Positions 26,180 through 36,828 of a stretch of 64,000 nucleotides of DNA are shown one piece after another. The DNA is taken from NCBI GenBank assembly GCA_028023455.1, contig JAQFVV010006473.1, positions 248,001-312,000 of the forward strand, in the 5' to 3' direction. The notes below the pieces were generated by a model. That model was not told the DNA's origin, made no database searches, and worked only from the letters and a program-made list of their open reading frames with translations. The DNA is from Epiperipatus broadwayi (lineage: Eukaryota; Onychophora; Udeonychophora; Euonychophora; Peripatidae). Each line of letters starts with the position of its first letter. The stretch's first letter is position 1. Made by a program: the position numbers and the translations under genes.

Positions 26180-26795
26180 ACCAATATACTTAGAAGTGAA
26201 AATAATTTTATTTTATATTAGCTGCAGAATATATTATTACCACTTTGAATATACAATCCTTCATAATATTATCACTAATATTACTATAATGTAAGTTTTA
26301 GCAGCACAATAAAAAAATTATATTTACAATTTACATGTTATTAATTAGAGAAATATTTTAAAATGATGGCTTTACAAGTTATATAAAAAAACCTCATAAG
26401 AATAAATATATATGTGTAACATATATACATGTAAAATGCTCTCTACTTTTTTATTATAATATTTTAATTAATAACATTAATGTATTTATTTAATCAAAAA
26501 ATAGTATTTAAGTTGTATATATATATATATGACTTGAGAACAGATATGAGACAAAATTTATAGAATTTATTATAATATTAATATTTTATTCATACAAATG
26601 TATTTACACTTTTATCAGTTAATTTGTACCTAATATATGGCTGAAGATATATGCAAACTAATATAATTAAAATATTTTTATTCCTAAAAGTTTACATGTT
26701 TTTTTTCTACATTTTTATATTAGTAATTTTTCTCATAAAAGTTTCAGTTAACTAATCGATTATTTTCTTAGTAATAATTTGAAGCAAAAATAATA
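26180..26795. other. AT-rich DNA, no gene seen
   Basis: Only short (TA)n pieces (about 26516-26530) and random short frames. Confidence 0.5.
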
Positions 26796-27059
26796 CACAC
26801 ACACATATATATATATATATGTCATATTATTATTACTATTTGTGGAATATTCCATGTAGTGAAAAAACTAAATGCTGACGTTTCAGTACAATATCAAGTA
26901 CCTTCCTCAGAGCGTAGGAAGGTAGTCGATATTGTACTGAAACGTCAGCATTTAGCTTTTTCACTACATGGAATATTCCACAAATAGTAATAATAATATG
27001 ACATTTTTTATCCGTGAAAATATTAGAATTAACACACACACATATATATATATATATAT
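26796..27059. mobile_element. 185-bp palindrome with Penelope-type termini, set in (CA)n(TA)n
   Basis: Positions 26821-26907 and 26916-27002 form a near-perfect hairpin with an ~8-bp loop. It is flanked on both sides by same-orientation (CA)n(TA)n tracts (26796-26820 and 27032-27059). Both arms contain GATATTGTACTGAAACGTC. The minus-strand arm adds CTGAGGAAGGTAC, which makes the hammerhead-type motif described in the next entry. GAAACGTC after a small stem is typical of the terminal repeats of Penelope-like retroelements. The 89-residue frame here is a by-product. Confidence 0.65.
26872..26915 (-). ncRNA. Penelope-type hammerhead ribozyme motif
   Basis: Minus-strand order: ACGCT (stem I, 5' side), CTGAGGA (core, fits CUGANGA), AGGTAC-loop-GTACT (stem II with one bulged G), GAAA (core), CG (tiny stem III), TC (cleavage position), AGCAT (stem I, 3' side, 4 of 5 pairs). 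All core positions are present. Short stem III is known for hammerheads of Penelope-like elements, which are thought to act as dimers. In the opposite arm the first core box is changed to CGTAGGA, so only the minus strand carries a complete core. Confidence 0.6.
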
Positions 27060-27089
27060 TAACACTTTGTAACATTAAAATAAAACTGC

Positions 27090-28505
27090 AGAGGCATTCT
27101 TTCAATTACTTCAACAAAATCACTCTGTGGGAAATAATTACAAATAATTAAAAGGATACTTCAGCAGTTTTATTTGATATTTGATGGAATAAAGTATCAA
27201 ATTATTACCATGGTTTATTTATTAAGTAACTTATTTGTCATAGTTTATGTGAATACTATATATGCATATAAAATCATGACTACTTCTAGAAATAATTATT
27301 TTTATATCATTAATTCTTTATATAAAATAAAAAGGTATAAGCTAACTAACTGATTGCACTCATAATAATAATGTGAAGATAAATTAATATATAATGCACA
27401 TAATAAATAGAACTTGGATATGTATGTCTGTGCATAGGTGTAAAATATAGAATTATTGCCATTTAATTTTTAAGATAGTATTGAATTGTGCCATGGGTTT
27501 ACAAAAATTCTTTTTAAAATATCTTTTTAACTATTCAACAATAAGTAAAAATTCATATTTAATTATAAACAAGTACTAAAATCTAAATATAAGTAGCGAT
27601 TGTAAAAAAAAAATCTAAATATAAGTATTGCTTTTTTAAAAAAAAAACATGAGTTAAATTTCCCAAATTAATGGTTTTTAAAAAATATTTTAAATGCTTT
27701 TATTTAACTTAGAAATTCTCTCTAGCTATTTGTTTAAAATTTTGTCATCAATTTTTAATATATTTCTATCTAGTGCATTTTTGTCACATTTTATAAGTGT
27801 TGGATATCGATAATAATGTAATATGACAAATCAAAATTTCAGGGCTGTACATCCATTTGTACAATCCTGCAATGTTGGCCAGCCAAATTTTAAAACAAGT
27901 GGTTATCAATTGGGTAAGTTTTTAATGATACACAATAAATGGCAATATATATATATATATTTAAAATATATTTTCATTGAATTTTTGATTGATTCACTAA
28001 AATTTGCAACTAATTAAAATGGAAAGAAAAAAATCAATATCTTAATTTCTCTTTATTATTGAACTAAAACTTGCTTTGTAAAAAAATTCTCTCTCCATAA
28101 ACATAGAAATATTGTAAATGATTATTAATGTGAGCTAATTTTATTTAAAATGTGAAATTATAGTGATAATTTTATCAGTTTTTACATGTTTTAATAAATG
28201 CTTTTATTGAAGTTGGAAAATCAGTTTACTTGTTTGATTAGTTAAGTTGTTAAGTTTTGATTTTTTTTAAGTTAGAATAAAATTTTAAGTTATCAAAGTC
28301 TATTTGATTTGGAACACTTATTTTTTCAGAAGGTCAACTAGTTTCTTAGATATGGAACAGAAAGCAGGACAATATTAAAAATATTTAATAATTTCACATT
28401 TGCAGTTAACAATTATTCTTAAAACTTGGATTTGTTTTAAATAACATTTATGAAAAGCAATATAATGATTTTTCTCTTTCAATTTAATCACATTTTTAAA
28501 ACTAT
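27090..28505. other. AT-rich DNA, one candidate exon only
   Basis: Apart from a possible 71-bp exon at 27843-27913, given separately, nothing is recognisable. A ~30-bp direct repeat 'aatctaaatataagta' occurs at about 27571, 27590 and 27611. Confidence 0.45.
27843..27913 (+). other. Candidate internal exon of an unknown gene
   Basis: A GC-richer 71-bp stretch is bounded by an acceptor-like TTTCAG and a strong donor GTAAGT. It is open through the exon and encodes a balanced peptide (AVHPFVQSCNVGQPNFKTSG...). It is unlike the F/I/K/N-rich peptides of random frames here. There is no clear polypyrimidine tract and no partner exon was found. The product is unknown. Confidence 0.3.
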
Positions 28506-28510
28506 TTAAA

Positions 28511-28809
28511 ACTCTTAATGTATTTATCATATTGAGTATATGTACATAATTATATATGTATAATGAATCAGTAACTAAGTTTTTTATTTAAAATTGTTTG
28601 TTAGTTTTTATTTTAATTTTAAAAGAATTGTTTTAAAAAAGCTAAAGAAAAAAACTTGATTGTCTTAAATAATGATTGCAAGATTTCTTTTTTAGCTTCT
28701 TTAGTTTTTTTTAAAACAATTATTTTGAAATAATAAAAATGATCAAACAATTTACTGATTTATTGTTATACATATATAATTATGTAAATATGATATATAC
28801 ATTAAGAGT
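28511..28809. repeat. Foldback element, family F
   Basis: Arms of about 120 bp (28511-28645 and 28690-28809) pair around a centre near 28665. Shared blocks are 'actcttaatgta', 'tacataattatatatgta', 'aatcagtaa' and 'gaattgttttaaaaaagc'. No coding sequence. Confidence 0.7.
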
Positions 28810-29081
28810 ATAATCAATATAGCAAGTTATATATTGCATGACATTGCTTTTATAAGCTTGTATTTACAAATATGTAATATAAGGAGTGTATAAATAATTC
28901 AAAGAAGATCTTATTGATAGGAATATTCTAGACAGAGATTTTAAATATTTTTCTCTTACTACACTTATCAACAAGAGATTGTTTGAGCTACTGGTACCCT
29001 CTGTATATTATATATTTGTAAATACAAGCTTATAAAAGCAATGTCATGCAATGTATGACTTGCTTTATTGATTATTATAAT
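28808..29081. repeat. Foldback pair involving repeat family R1
   Basis: 28808-28870 is the reverse complement of 29013-29081, sharing 'gcatgacattgctttta' and 'agcttgtatttacaaat'. The right half continues as R1, a dispersed repeat with 'gattttaaatattttt', 'acttatcaa.aagag' and 'tgtttgagcta.tggta'. R1 recurs at about 29285-29440 and 30095-30225 in the same orientation, and at about 39925-40060 in the opposite one. Confidence 0.65.
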
Positions 29082-29284
29082 TTTGCCTTTAAGACTTTGA
29101 TGATGCTAAGGCTATTATGATATGGTAGATCTGAATGTGGTTCAGTCTTATATTGCTATTTGAGTTAGATAGCTGAATTTAAAAACATTTTTATGTCTGA
29201 AACTTTCAGATTTTCTACTCAATAGTTACATATTTAATAAGTGCTGGGTTTTGAGTTGATAGTTTAGATCTAATGTCTGAATGT

Positions 29285-29440
29285 TCTAGCTCCTCACTGA
29301 GGTAAGCTGAAAGCTCAAAACCAATTGATCTGGGGATAGGAATAGTCTAGATAAATATTTTAAATATTTTTTCTTTTACAGAACTTATCAATAAGAGCTT
29401 GTTTGAGCTATTGGTATGCTCCATATATTACATTAAGTAT
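29285..29440 (+). mobile_element. Repeat family R1 copy with hammerhead-like relic
   Basis: The 5' part (29291-29336) reads TCCTCA, CTGAGGT, AAGCTGAAAGCTC, AAAA, CCAATTGATC, TGGGGA. TCCTCA pairs with TGGGGA (stem I, one G-T). AGCT-GAA-AGCT makes stem II. The tract before TC is self-complementary (CAATTG). Two core bases differ from a functional hammerhead (A9 to T, G12 to A), so this would be a dead copy. The body that follows matches the other R1 copies. The family is otherwise unknown to me. Confidence 0.45.
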
Positions 29441-29724
29441 ATATATATATATATTAAATTACTGCAAAAATATTTAATAATATATATATACACTACATGT
29501 GTGTATTAAGTGAAGTTCATTTACAATATATATACATGTACTATTATGTACACATACTAAATATGATGTATACATGAAGTATACATTTTAACTAATAGCA
29601 AAAATATTTATTGTTATATTTATATATATCAACTATAAGTGTCCAGTAAATTAAAATTACAATATAGTTCTCCATTTTCCATTACAGTACTAAATCTTAA
29701 AAACAATAGAGGTAAAATTAATTT

Positions 29725-29988
29725 TATATTGAATGCTTTTATTGTCTGTGTATTTAAAAAATAAAATAATTATTTCTTCAACCACAATTGGGGTTTTTAG
29801 ATTTAATTTGAAATAAAAGCATGGAGGATTTAGAAATTAATTAAGTCAATCCATATTTTTATAACAAGAGATTGATTTAATTAATTACTAGATCCCCATG
29901 ATTTCATTTCAAGTTAAAACTAAAAACTTCAATTGTGGTTAAAAACATTTATTTTATTAGTATGCAGACAATAAAAACATTTAATATA
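29725..29988. repeat. Foldback element, family H
   Basis: Arms of about 125 bp (29725-29853 and 29866-29988) pair closely. Shared blocks are 'gctttta ttgtctg', 'aaccacaattg' and 'tttttag.tttaa.ttgaaat'. The loop is only about 12 bp. No open frame. A MITE-like foldback. Confidence 0.75.
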
Positions 29989-30094
29989 GATTTTGTTTAT
30001 TAAATGTTTGTATTAAAGTTGGAAAATAAGTTTATTTGTTTGTTAGTTTATTTGTTAATTTTTGATATTTTTCAAGTTAGAGTGCTGAAGAGAA

Positions 30095-30225
30095 AGTCTA
30101 TAAAATCTCTATCTAGAATAAAAGCTTGTTAGAGCTATTGGTGCACTCCCTATATTACATTTTTGTAATATAAGCTTAAAAAGCAAAGCTGTGTGATATA
30201 TAAGTTGCTTTATTGATTATTATAA
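30095..30225 (+). mobile_element. Repeat family R1 copy, truncated
   Basis: Shares 'aatctctatctagaataa', 'agcttgttagagctattggt', 'ctccctatattac', 'taatataagctta' and 'ttgctttattgattattataat' in order with 28930-29081. The first part, with the hammerhead-like relic, is missing. Confidence 0.6.
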
Positions 30226-30380
30226 TGGCAATGTCTACATCTCTCCCTCATATTTCTCTTATTACATAAGAATTTTTGGTTTGTGTTCTGATTTATCATG
30301 TCAGCTAAAACAGATTAGAATAACATTCCTAGACTAGTGATACTCTATTAATATTGATTTCTTTTATTTTTTTGTTTACA

Positions 30381-31030
30381 AATTTTACTTTATTTCATTT
30401 ATAAATTATTTTTCCCAAATAATATTTTTGACAATGTGACAATAATAGTTGTTTTTTAATTTTTATTGACAAGAAGGTCTTTTTTGGTGTATATTGAAAT
30501 AGTAATTTGGGTTTTTTAAATAATATTACTGTTTTTTAAAATTTGATTGACAAAATTCAAGAGAGAACGGGTTTTTTTATGTATTTTAAATAATAATTTG
30601 CGTTACTTTTATTGGTTTACATTTGATTGACAACAATTAGTGGGGGGGAGGCATGTTGTGTATGATTAAATAATAATTTAAGTTACTTTTATTTTACATT
30701 TGATTGACAACCAATTTTACTTTCTTTCATTTATAAATTATTTTTTCCCAATAATATTTTTGACAATGGAACAATAATAGTTATTTCTTAATTTTTATTG
30801 ACAAGAGGGTCGTTTTTGGTGTATGTTCAAATAGTAATTTGGGTTATGTTTAAATAATAGTTTACATTACTTTTATTGGTCTACATTTGATTGACAACAA
30901 TCAGTAGGAGAGGTGGGTTGTTTTTGTGTATGATTAAATAATAATTTACGTTACTTTTATTTTATATTTGATTGAAAACAATTATTGGGAGAAGGGGGTG
31001 TATGTTTAAATAAAAATTTAAGTTACTTTT
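30381..31030. repeat. Nested direct repeats, 332-bp duplication
   Basis: 'aattttacttt.tttcatttataaatta' starts at 30381 and again at 30713, and the following 250 bp align in order. Inside are smaller units of about 80 bp with 'aataataattt..gttacttttatt' and 'acatttgattgacaa'. They occur near 30590, 30670, 30850, 30940 and 31010. This looks like stepwise expansion. No protein. Confidence 0.7.
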
Positions 31031-31033
31031 ATT

Positions 31034-31300
31034 TCACATTTGATGAAGGCCATTTTTGCTGCACAAACATCTCTTTTCTTTCAGCAGGATGTTTTTTTGC
31101 TGTAGAAATGTTTCAGTGCCAGCTTCCATGTCTGGCAATTCCCATATTTTTAAGTTTTCAGTGTTAGAATTAGCCATATTCTTGGTCTTGGAAAATTACT
31201 CACTAAAACATGACTTAAAGCATGATCATCAAAATATTGTGCTACCCCACCCTAGTAGAAAATTTCGGAGGCTGACAGCTTTGTGAGGAACAATCAGAAC
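31034..31300 (-). pseudogene. Possible N-terminal fragment of a transposase-like protein
   Basis: A GC-richer patch encodes, on the minus strand, a 47-residue frame starting at an ATG (31177-31175) and stopping at 31034. It contains LKIWELPDMEAGTETFLQQK and a KRCLCSKNG cysteine stretch. 'ELPD..aa..FLQ.K.iL.k.R.C' resembles the start of IS1595/ISXO2-like transposase proteins found in many invertebrates. This is recalled similarity only. The frame runs into the repeat block at 31030, so the rest is lost. The upstream 31178-31300 would be its leader. Confidence 0.3.
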
Positions 31301-31512
31301 ACTGTTAAAATGGTTAAAAGGTAACAGTACATTAATTCATATAAAAAAGGCCCCAATAAAAATGTAAATAATTTTAACATGATCAACTTAACACACCATT
31401 GTACAATACTGTTACATAAAATACATAACACAGCAATATGATATAGTGCATAACACAAACAGTTATGGCATTTTTCCTCTGCTTTTAGCATAGGAAAAAG
31501 CCACAGTGTTAG

Positions 31513-31670
31513 CATTCTTTCTAGGTTTTATCATAGAAAGAAGGCTTAACTCTGGGTTAACACTCTTTCTACATTTTATCATAGAAAGAAGGATTAACTC
31601 TGAGTTAACACTCTTTAACTCTGAGTTAACACTCTTTCTAGGATTTATTGTAGAAAGAAGGCTTAAATGC
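31513..31670. repeat. 48-bp tandem repeat, in frame
   Basis: Units at 31513-31560 and 31561-31608, a shortened 21-bp unit at 31609-31629, and a diverged unit at 31630-31670. Each full unit holds 'ctttcta..ttttat..tagaaaga', itself an inverted repeat. All lengths are multiples of three. The open plus-strand frame 31506-31703 therefore repeats a 16-residue LGFIIERRLNSGLTLF-type peptide. No known protein match. Confidence 0.85.
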
Positions 31671-31749
31671 TTGGGTGCAGCTGTGGAAATGGCGTATTTC
31701 TAGAAATTAAGTGAGAAATAGCGCCTTCCAGTGGCTGACACAATAGATC

Positions 31750-33445
31750 AAAACACAAATGAATTTTTATAATTTTATTAAAATATTAAATTTCATGAGT
31801 CATTTACAGTAAAACCTTAATTATTAGTCATTTGATACCTGCACATATTGAATGATAATTCTTTTCAACTTCTTTTTTGAATATTTTGGCATCTAGTTAA
31901 TGATACTAAATATTTTAAAAAAATAATACAATAATTTTTAAATAAAATAAAAAATTAAAATGTGAATATATATAAAAAAATAAATTACAAATCTATTTTC
32001 CAATTCTTTTACAAACAAAACCACACAAACACCTTTATCTAATTTTGTTATTAATATTGTTTATAATATATATTTAATATAATTCATTTATCTTTTTTAT
32101 TTTTATTAATATTGCATTCTCATCAACTTTAAACAAAATATTAACTATAAATATGTCACACACACACACACACAAATAGTAATGAAAATTGAAAACAAAA
32201 GAAAAAAAGACTTTCAGCATGTACCAACTATTTACTCATTTAAATAGATATATGCATAAATGATTATGAGACATTTATTCTTTAAAAAATATTGAATTAA
32301 TTACTAAATTGTTTTCTTTTTTTTTATTCTCTTCCCCTCTTTAATATACTATAATTGACTTAAGGATTGAGCTGTTTAATCCTTACAATATATACTACAG
32401 ACATTGTCTATTACATATGGATATAGTCACTTATTGAATTTCTTTTTTCATGAAATAAAGGAAAATTTCTTCATTAAAAATCTACAAGACCTTAATAAAA
32501 AGTTTATTAAGCAAAGTATAAATAAGAGCTAATCAAACAATCAGAAATAAATTTATGCACTCTACTGTTAATTAGAAATACTAAAGAAAGAATATACAAG
32601 AGCAAACAATGTATTTGCTTGTTTAGTGAAGGAAGATGAATGCTAAAAATCAAATAGAAGAAATAAAAATACAAATGAAAAACTATCAGTAAACATAGAA
32701 ACAAATAATAAATCATTAAATAAAATAAATGTAGATAAAAAAAGAATGTATTAGTGATTAGACAGAATACTTTTGTGAGCCATTATTAATTAAACAATGG
32801 GATTTGAAAACAAAATCATAAAGATAAAATAAGGTGTTAATTTCTGAAGATATTTACATGAATACTGAAGAGATATATATCATGGTACATGAAAAAGAGC
32901 AAATAGAAAATTAATTAGAAAATGTGATGTCTAATTGAAAATATAACGAAAAATTTAAATATCAGAAAAATTACAAATGAAAAAGAAAGAAAAAGTTATA
33001 ACTCCAAGAGATATATTCATAAGAATAAATTCTAATATTACTTCCAAAAGGTTAAAGAGAGTTGATTATCAAAAACTGGGAACTAGGAAGTAAGATTATG
33101 TTTAAGGGATTGGTAGTAAAAAATATGATTGTAAGATAAATATGAACTAAGAAATTTTTAAAAATAAAATAAAAAAATTATGATTTCATAAATTATGTCC
33201 CACAAAATAATAAATAAATATTAGTAAATATCAATTTAAATGTGGAAATGGAGACTAATAAATCAGTTCTAAGTAAGAACAATTATTTTGGTTTACAAGT
33301 TAGTAAATAGTTCAATCACTAAAGTTAGTACATTAAATAAATAAATTAAGCAGAGAAGAAAATAAGTTAATAATATAAAGTATATTAAAATTTAGTAATT
33401 TCAAACTTAATACTAGTAATAAAAAATAATAGGTAATAAAAATAG
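31750..33445. other. AT-rich DNA, no gene seen
   Basis: A short (CA)n at 32157-32176 and random frames only. Confidence 0.5.
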
Positions 33446-33450
33446 ATAAG

Positions 33451-33627
<177 letters not shown>

Positions 33628-33859
33628 AAGCCAAGTATATATAAATGAAATAAGTTCAATAAATGACCATTGAATCTGTATTTATAAAATCATCAAGTAA
33701 TAAAATGCTGATATAAGAGAATTAATTTGAAAAGTGATAAGAAGATAAAGATATATATATATATAAATAAATTTATAAGTTATTTTAAAATGTGTTTAAA
33801 ATAATTGCATTTCATTTAGATAAAAAGAAAACTAACTATCTAATTTAAACTTTTATTTG

Positions 33860-33862
<3 letters not shown>

Positions 33863-33924
<62 letters not shown>
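33863..33924. repeat. (TA)n microsatellite, left flank of foldback
   Basis: About 60 bp of TA repeats leading directly into the element at 33925. A second (TA)n (34126-34148) closes its right side. Confidence 0.97.
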
Positions 33925-33928
<4 letters not shown>

Positions 33929-34125
33929 GATAAACAAAACAAGTTATAAATTTTGTAACTTGCTTATAGCTTGCATTTTATGAGCACTAGATGGAGCTTT
34001 ACCAATAGCCCACTATCAAGCTTTGTTTACATAAACGCTGAGAGAGATATTGAATTCTATCTCTCTCAGCATTTCTGTAAACAAAGCTTGATAGTGGGCT
34101 ATTGGTAAAGCTCCTTCTAGTGATC
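33925..34125. mobile_element. Retrozyme-family foldback, deleted copy
   Basis: Starts 'gataaacaaaacaagtt', like the unit boundary at 60141. It continues with 'agcttgcattttatgagcac', 'agatggagctttaccaa' and 'gtttacataaacgctgagag', all of which align with the 408-bp unit at 60.1 kb. Positions 33984-34125 form a hairpin with arms of about 66 bp, which pair with few mismatches, and a tiny loop. The central part that carries the hammerhead motif in other copies is absent. (TA)n borders both sides. Confidence 0.75.
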
Positions 34126-34149
34126 ATATATATATATATATATATATAA

Positions 34150-35660
34150 AACTGTGGATAAATATGAACAAAATATAAATGAAACATTCAGTTGAAAAAA
34201 TTTCGTGAGACATTTAATAAACAAATTCAACTTACAAAGTAATGCACAATAAATTAATAATTTAATTTTTATATATGACAATAATTTCACTATATAAGAA
34301 TTATAATGTTAAATAAGTGTAATTGCATTATTAAAAGTAAAGTTTAAAATATTATACTCTATTTTTGAGGTATTATATCCAAATATAAACAAAAAGGTGT
34401 AATTATTTTTTATAACAATATTTAAATATTATAACAAAATTGTTATAATATCATAAAAACATCTATATATTGCCAATTATTTGAAAATATAGTATTATTT
34501 TATTCCATTATGATAAAATGAAAACTAAAACTACTATAAGTTATTCTAATTAAAAACAGACTTCATTAGAAACTCAATGTTTTAGAGACATTTGAAAATA
34601 AAGCAATTGTTATTAACAATAATCCAACTTATAGTAAATTAGTAAATGTATTCACACAACATTAGCTTCTGGATTTTTATATGACTTATAAAATTTAAAC
34701 ATAATTAACATGCATGATATAATTTATTTAACAAAATTAATAGCTGATTTATTAATTTAATTCATGATTTTAATAGTTTATAATTTTTTGCCATGTTCTT
34801 TCGTATATTATTACTTACCTTTTTTTTTTTTAAAAAAAAAATAAAAACATTTTTTTAGTTACAGAAGTTAATTAGATGTTTTCTACAATTAAAATAAAAA
34901 TTAATTTGCCATATAGAGAAAAAGTTTATGCAGTTCTTGAATTTATATTTTTTATACATCGAATTGAAGGAAGAATAAAATGTACAATAAGTTGCTGTAG
35001 TTATTATGCTACTATTTTCAGATAAAATGAAAGATAAAACTATATTGTACTTGATTATTAATAAAAATATGTAAAGTGCTTATATTAAAAATATTTTTTT
35101 TTTAATAAAAAACAACAAAATAAATGCAATTCATAATAAATGTTATTTTATTACTTATTTTTATCGTTCTATAGACCATTTTTATCTATAGTCTTTTACA
35201 GATTATAATATCTACTTATTTAATTTTTTTACTATTGACGTTTTGATTACATAGTGGTTGTTTTGTTTCAATCCACTATAATTTTATTTATAAATTTATA
35301 TTTAATATTCTCATTATTTACTGTTAATTTTTTAAATGTTTCATAATATTTACATATGCCATTTCTAAATTTTTCATTTTATAACTTCTTAAAACAGATT
35401 TTTATTTATTTCATATTACTTTTCTTACAAATTTATAAAATTTATAAAAGATATATTTCAATTTATATATTCCTTAATAAAGAAAATTAATAATATAAGT
35501 GTGCTGTTATCCTCAGCCTCACTGACTTTATAATTATATTTTTGCAGAATAAATAATAATTATATATAAATATAATCAAATTAAAAAGAATAAAATGTCT
35601 TAATTAGTATAAATTTTAATTAAAACTGACTTTTCTAATATGCTTTAAAATAATTTTTAT
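34150..35660. other. AT-rich DNA, no gene seen
   Basis: Poly-T/poly-A stretches and a small palindrome (about 34435-34450). No frame of interest. Confidence 0.5.
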
Positions 35661-35662
35661 TT

Positions 35663-35664
<2 letters not shown>

Positions 35665-35750
<86 letters not shown>
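35665..35750. repeat. (TA)n microsatellite
   Basis: About 86 bp of uninterrupted AT dinucleotides. Confidence 0.99.
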
Positions 35751-35752
<2 letters not shown>

Positions 35753-35759
35753 CAATTGC

Positions 35760-36777
35760 AGTATTTGATGTTAAAAAAATATTCTAGAGTATATCAAGAA
35801 AAGATAGTATTAAAAAGCAATAAGTAAAATTCAAATGAATGATGAATTTTAGATAAATAAATATTTATATTATTGAAGAAGCATTTATAAGTGATGCTTT
35901 ATGTTTTAAATATTGTTTTATTAGTGAGATTAAGCCATTAAATGTGATTAATATAATAGAAACAGTAATTATTATTAATAATAAAAATATTAAAGATATG
36001 ATAATGAAATAATTGTAGTGGGGAATAATTGAAGTATATTTGATGCATTAAAAAATAAATAATAAATACAATATTAGATTTAGAATGAAAAGAAAAAGAA
36101 AAACGAAAAAATATTTTGAAAAGTAAAAAAAATGTTAATAAAAAGCTACTTGTAAAACAATATGTTAATGATAAAAAGAGAGATATTAATCTAAATTCAT
36201 AATAACTATGATTTAAAAAAAATAGACAAGCACCTATACACAAATTAGAAGTTGAGAATAATTATGCATTTACAAAAATATTAAAACAATTGTAAATAAT
36301 AAAGTTATAATAATAAAAACTTATTAATAAAGATTAGAACTGTTATTTATACTATGTTTAATGGATATATATAGTAAATTGAATTAAAAAGTTGCTAAGT
36401 GACATCAAAGTTGGATGGATAAATAGTATATTGCTAGAGAAATGGATTTGTAATGTTAAAAGTAATGATAACAATAGAAAGAAATTAGGAAATAATTTAT
36501 AAAATTAATTGTGACTATTATTGCCAGACCATAAAATTTTTAAAGAGGATGCTTTATCACATTATCACCACAAAAAAGTAAGCAAGAAAAACAAAACATA
36601 GCATTTTTAATTTGGTAACCACACAACCATTTTATTTTCCCATACAAATGTTTGTTAAAAGAGCTAATATATTTTTTTGTTTTTACCAACTGCTGTTTGA
36701 CAAATAATCAGATCTGAAGTAGATTGACCTTTACTTTTTATTTCAATTTTTCCATGTAATGTTTAATTGGGAAAATG

Positions 36778-36780
<3 letters not shown>
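35760..36780. other. AT-rich DNA, no gene seen
   Basis: The minus-strand frame at 35938-36243 is F/I/Y/S-rich and of random character. Confidence 0.5.

Positions 36781-36784
<4 letters not shown>

Positions 36785-36826
<42 letters not shown>
36785..36826. repeat. (CA)n(TA)n microsatellite at LINE 5' edge
   Basis: CA repeats passing to TA repeats, ending exactly where recognisable LINE coding sequence begins. Confidence 0.95.
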
Positions 36827-36828
36827 CC

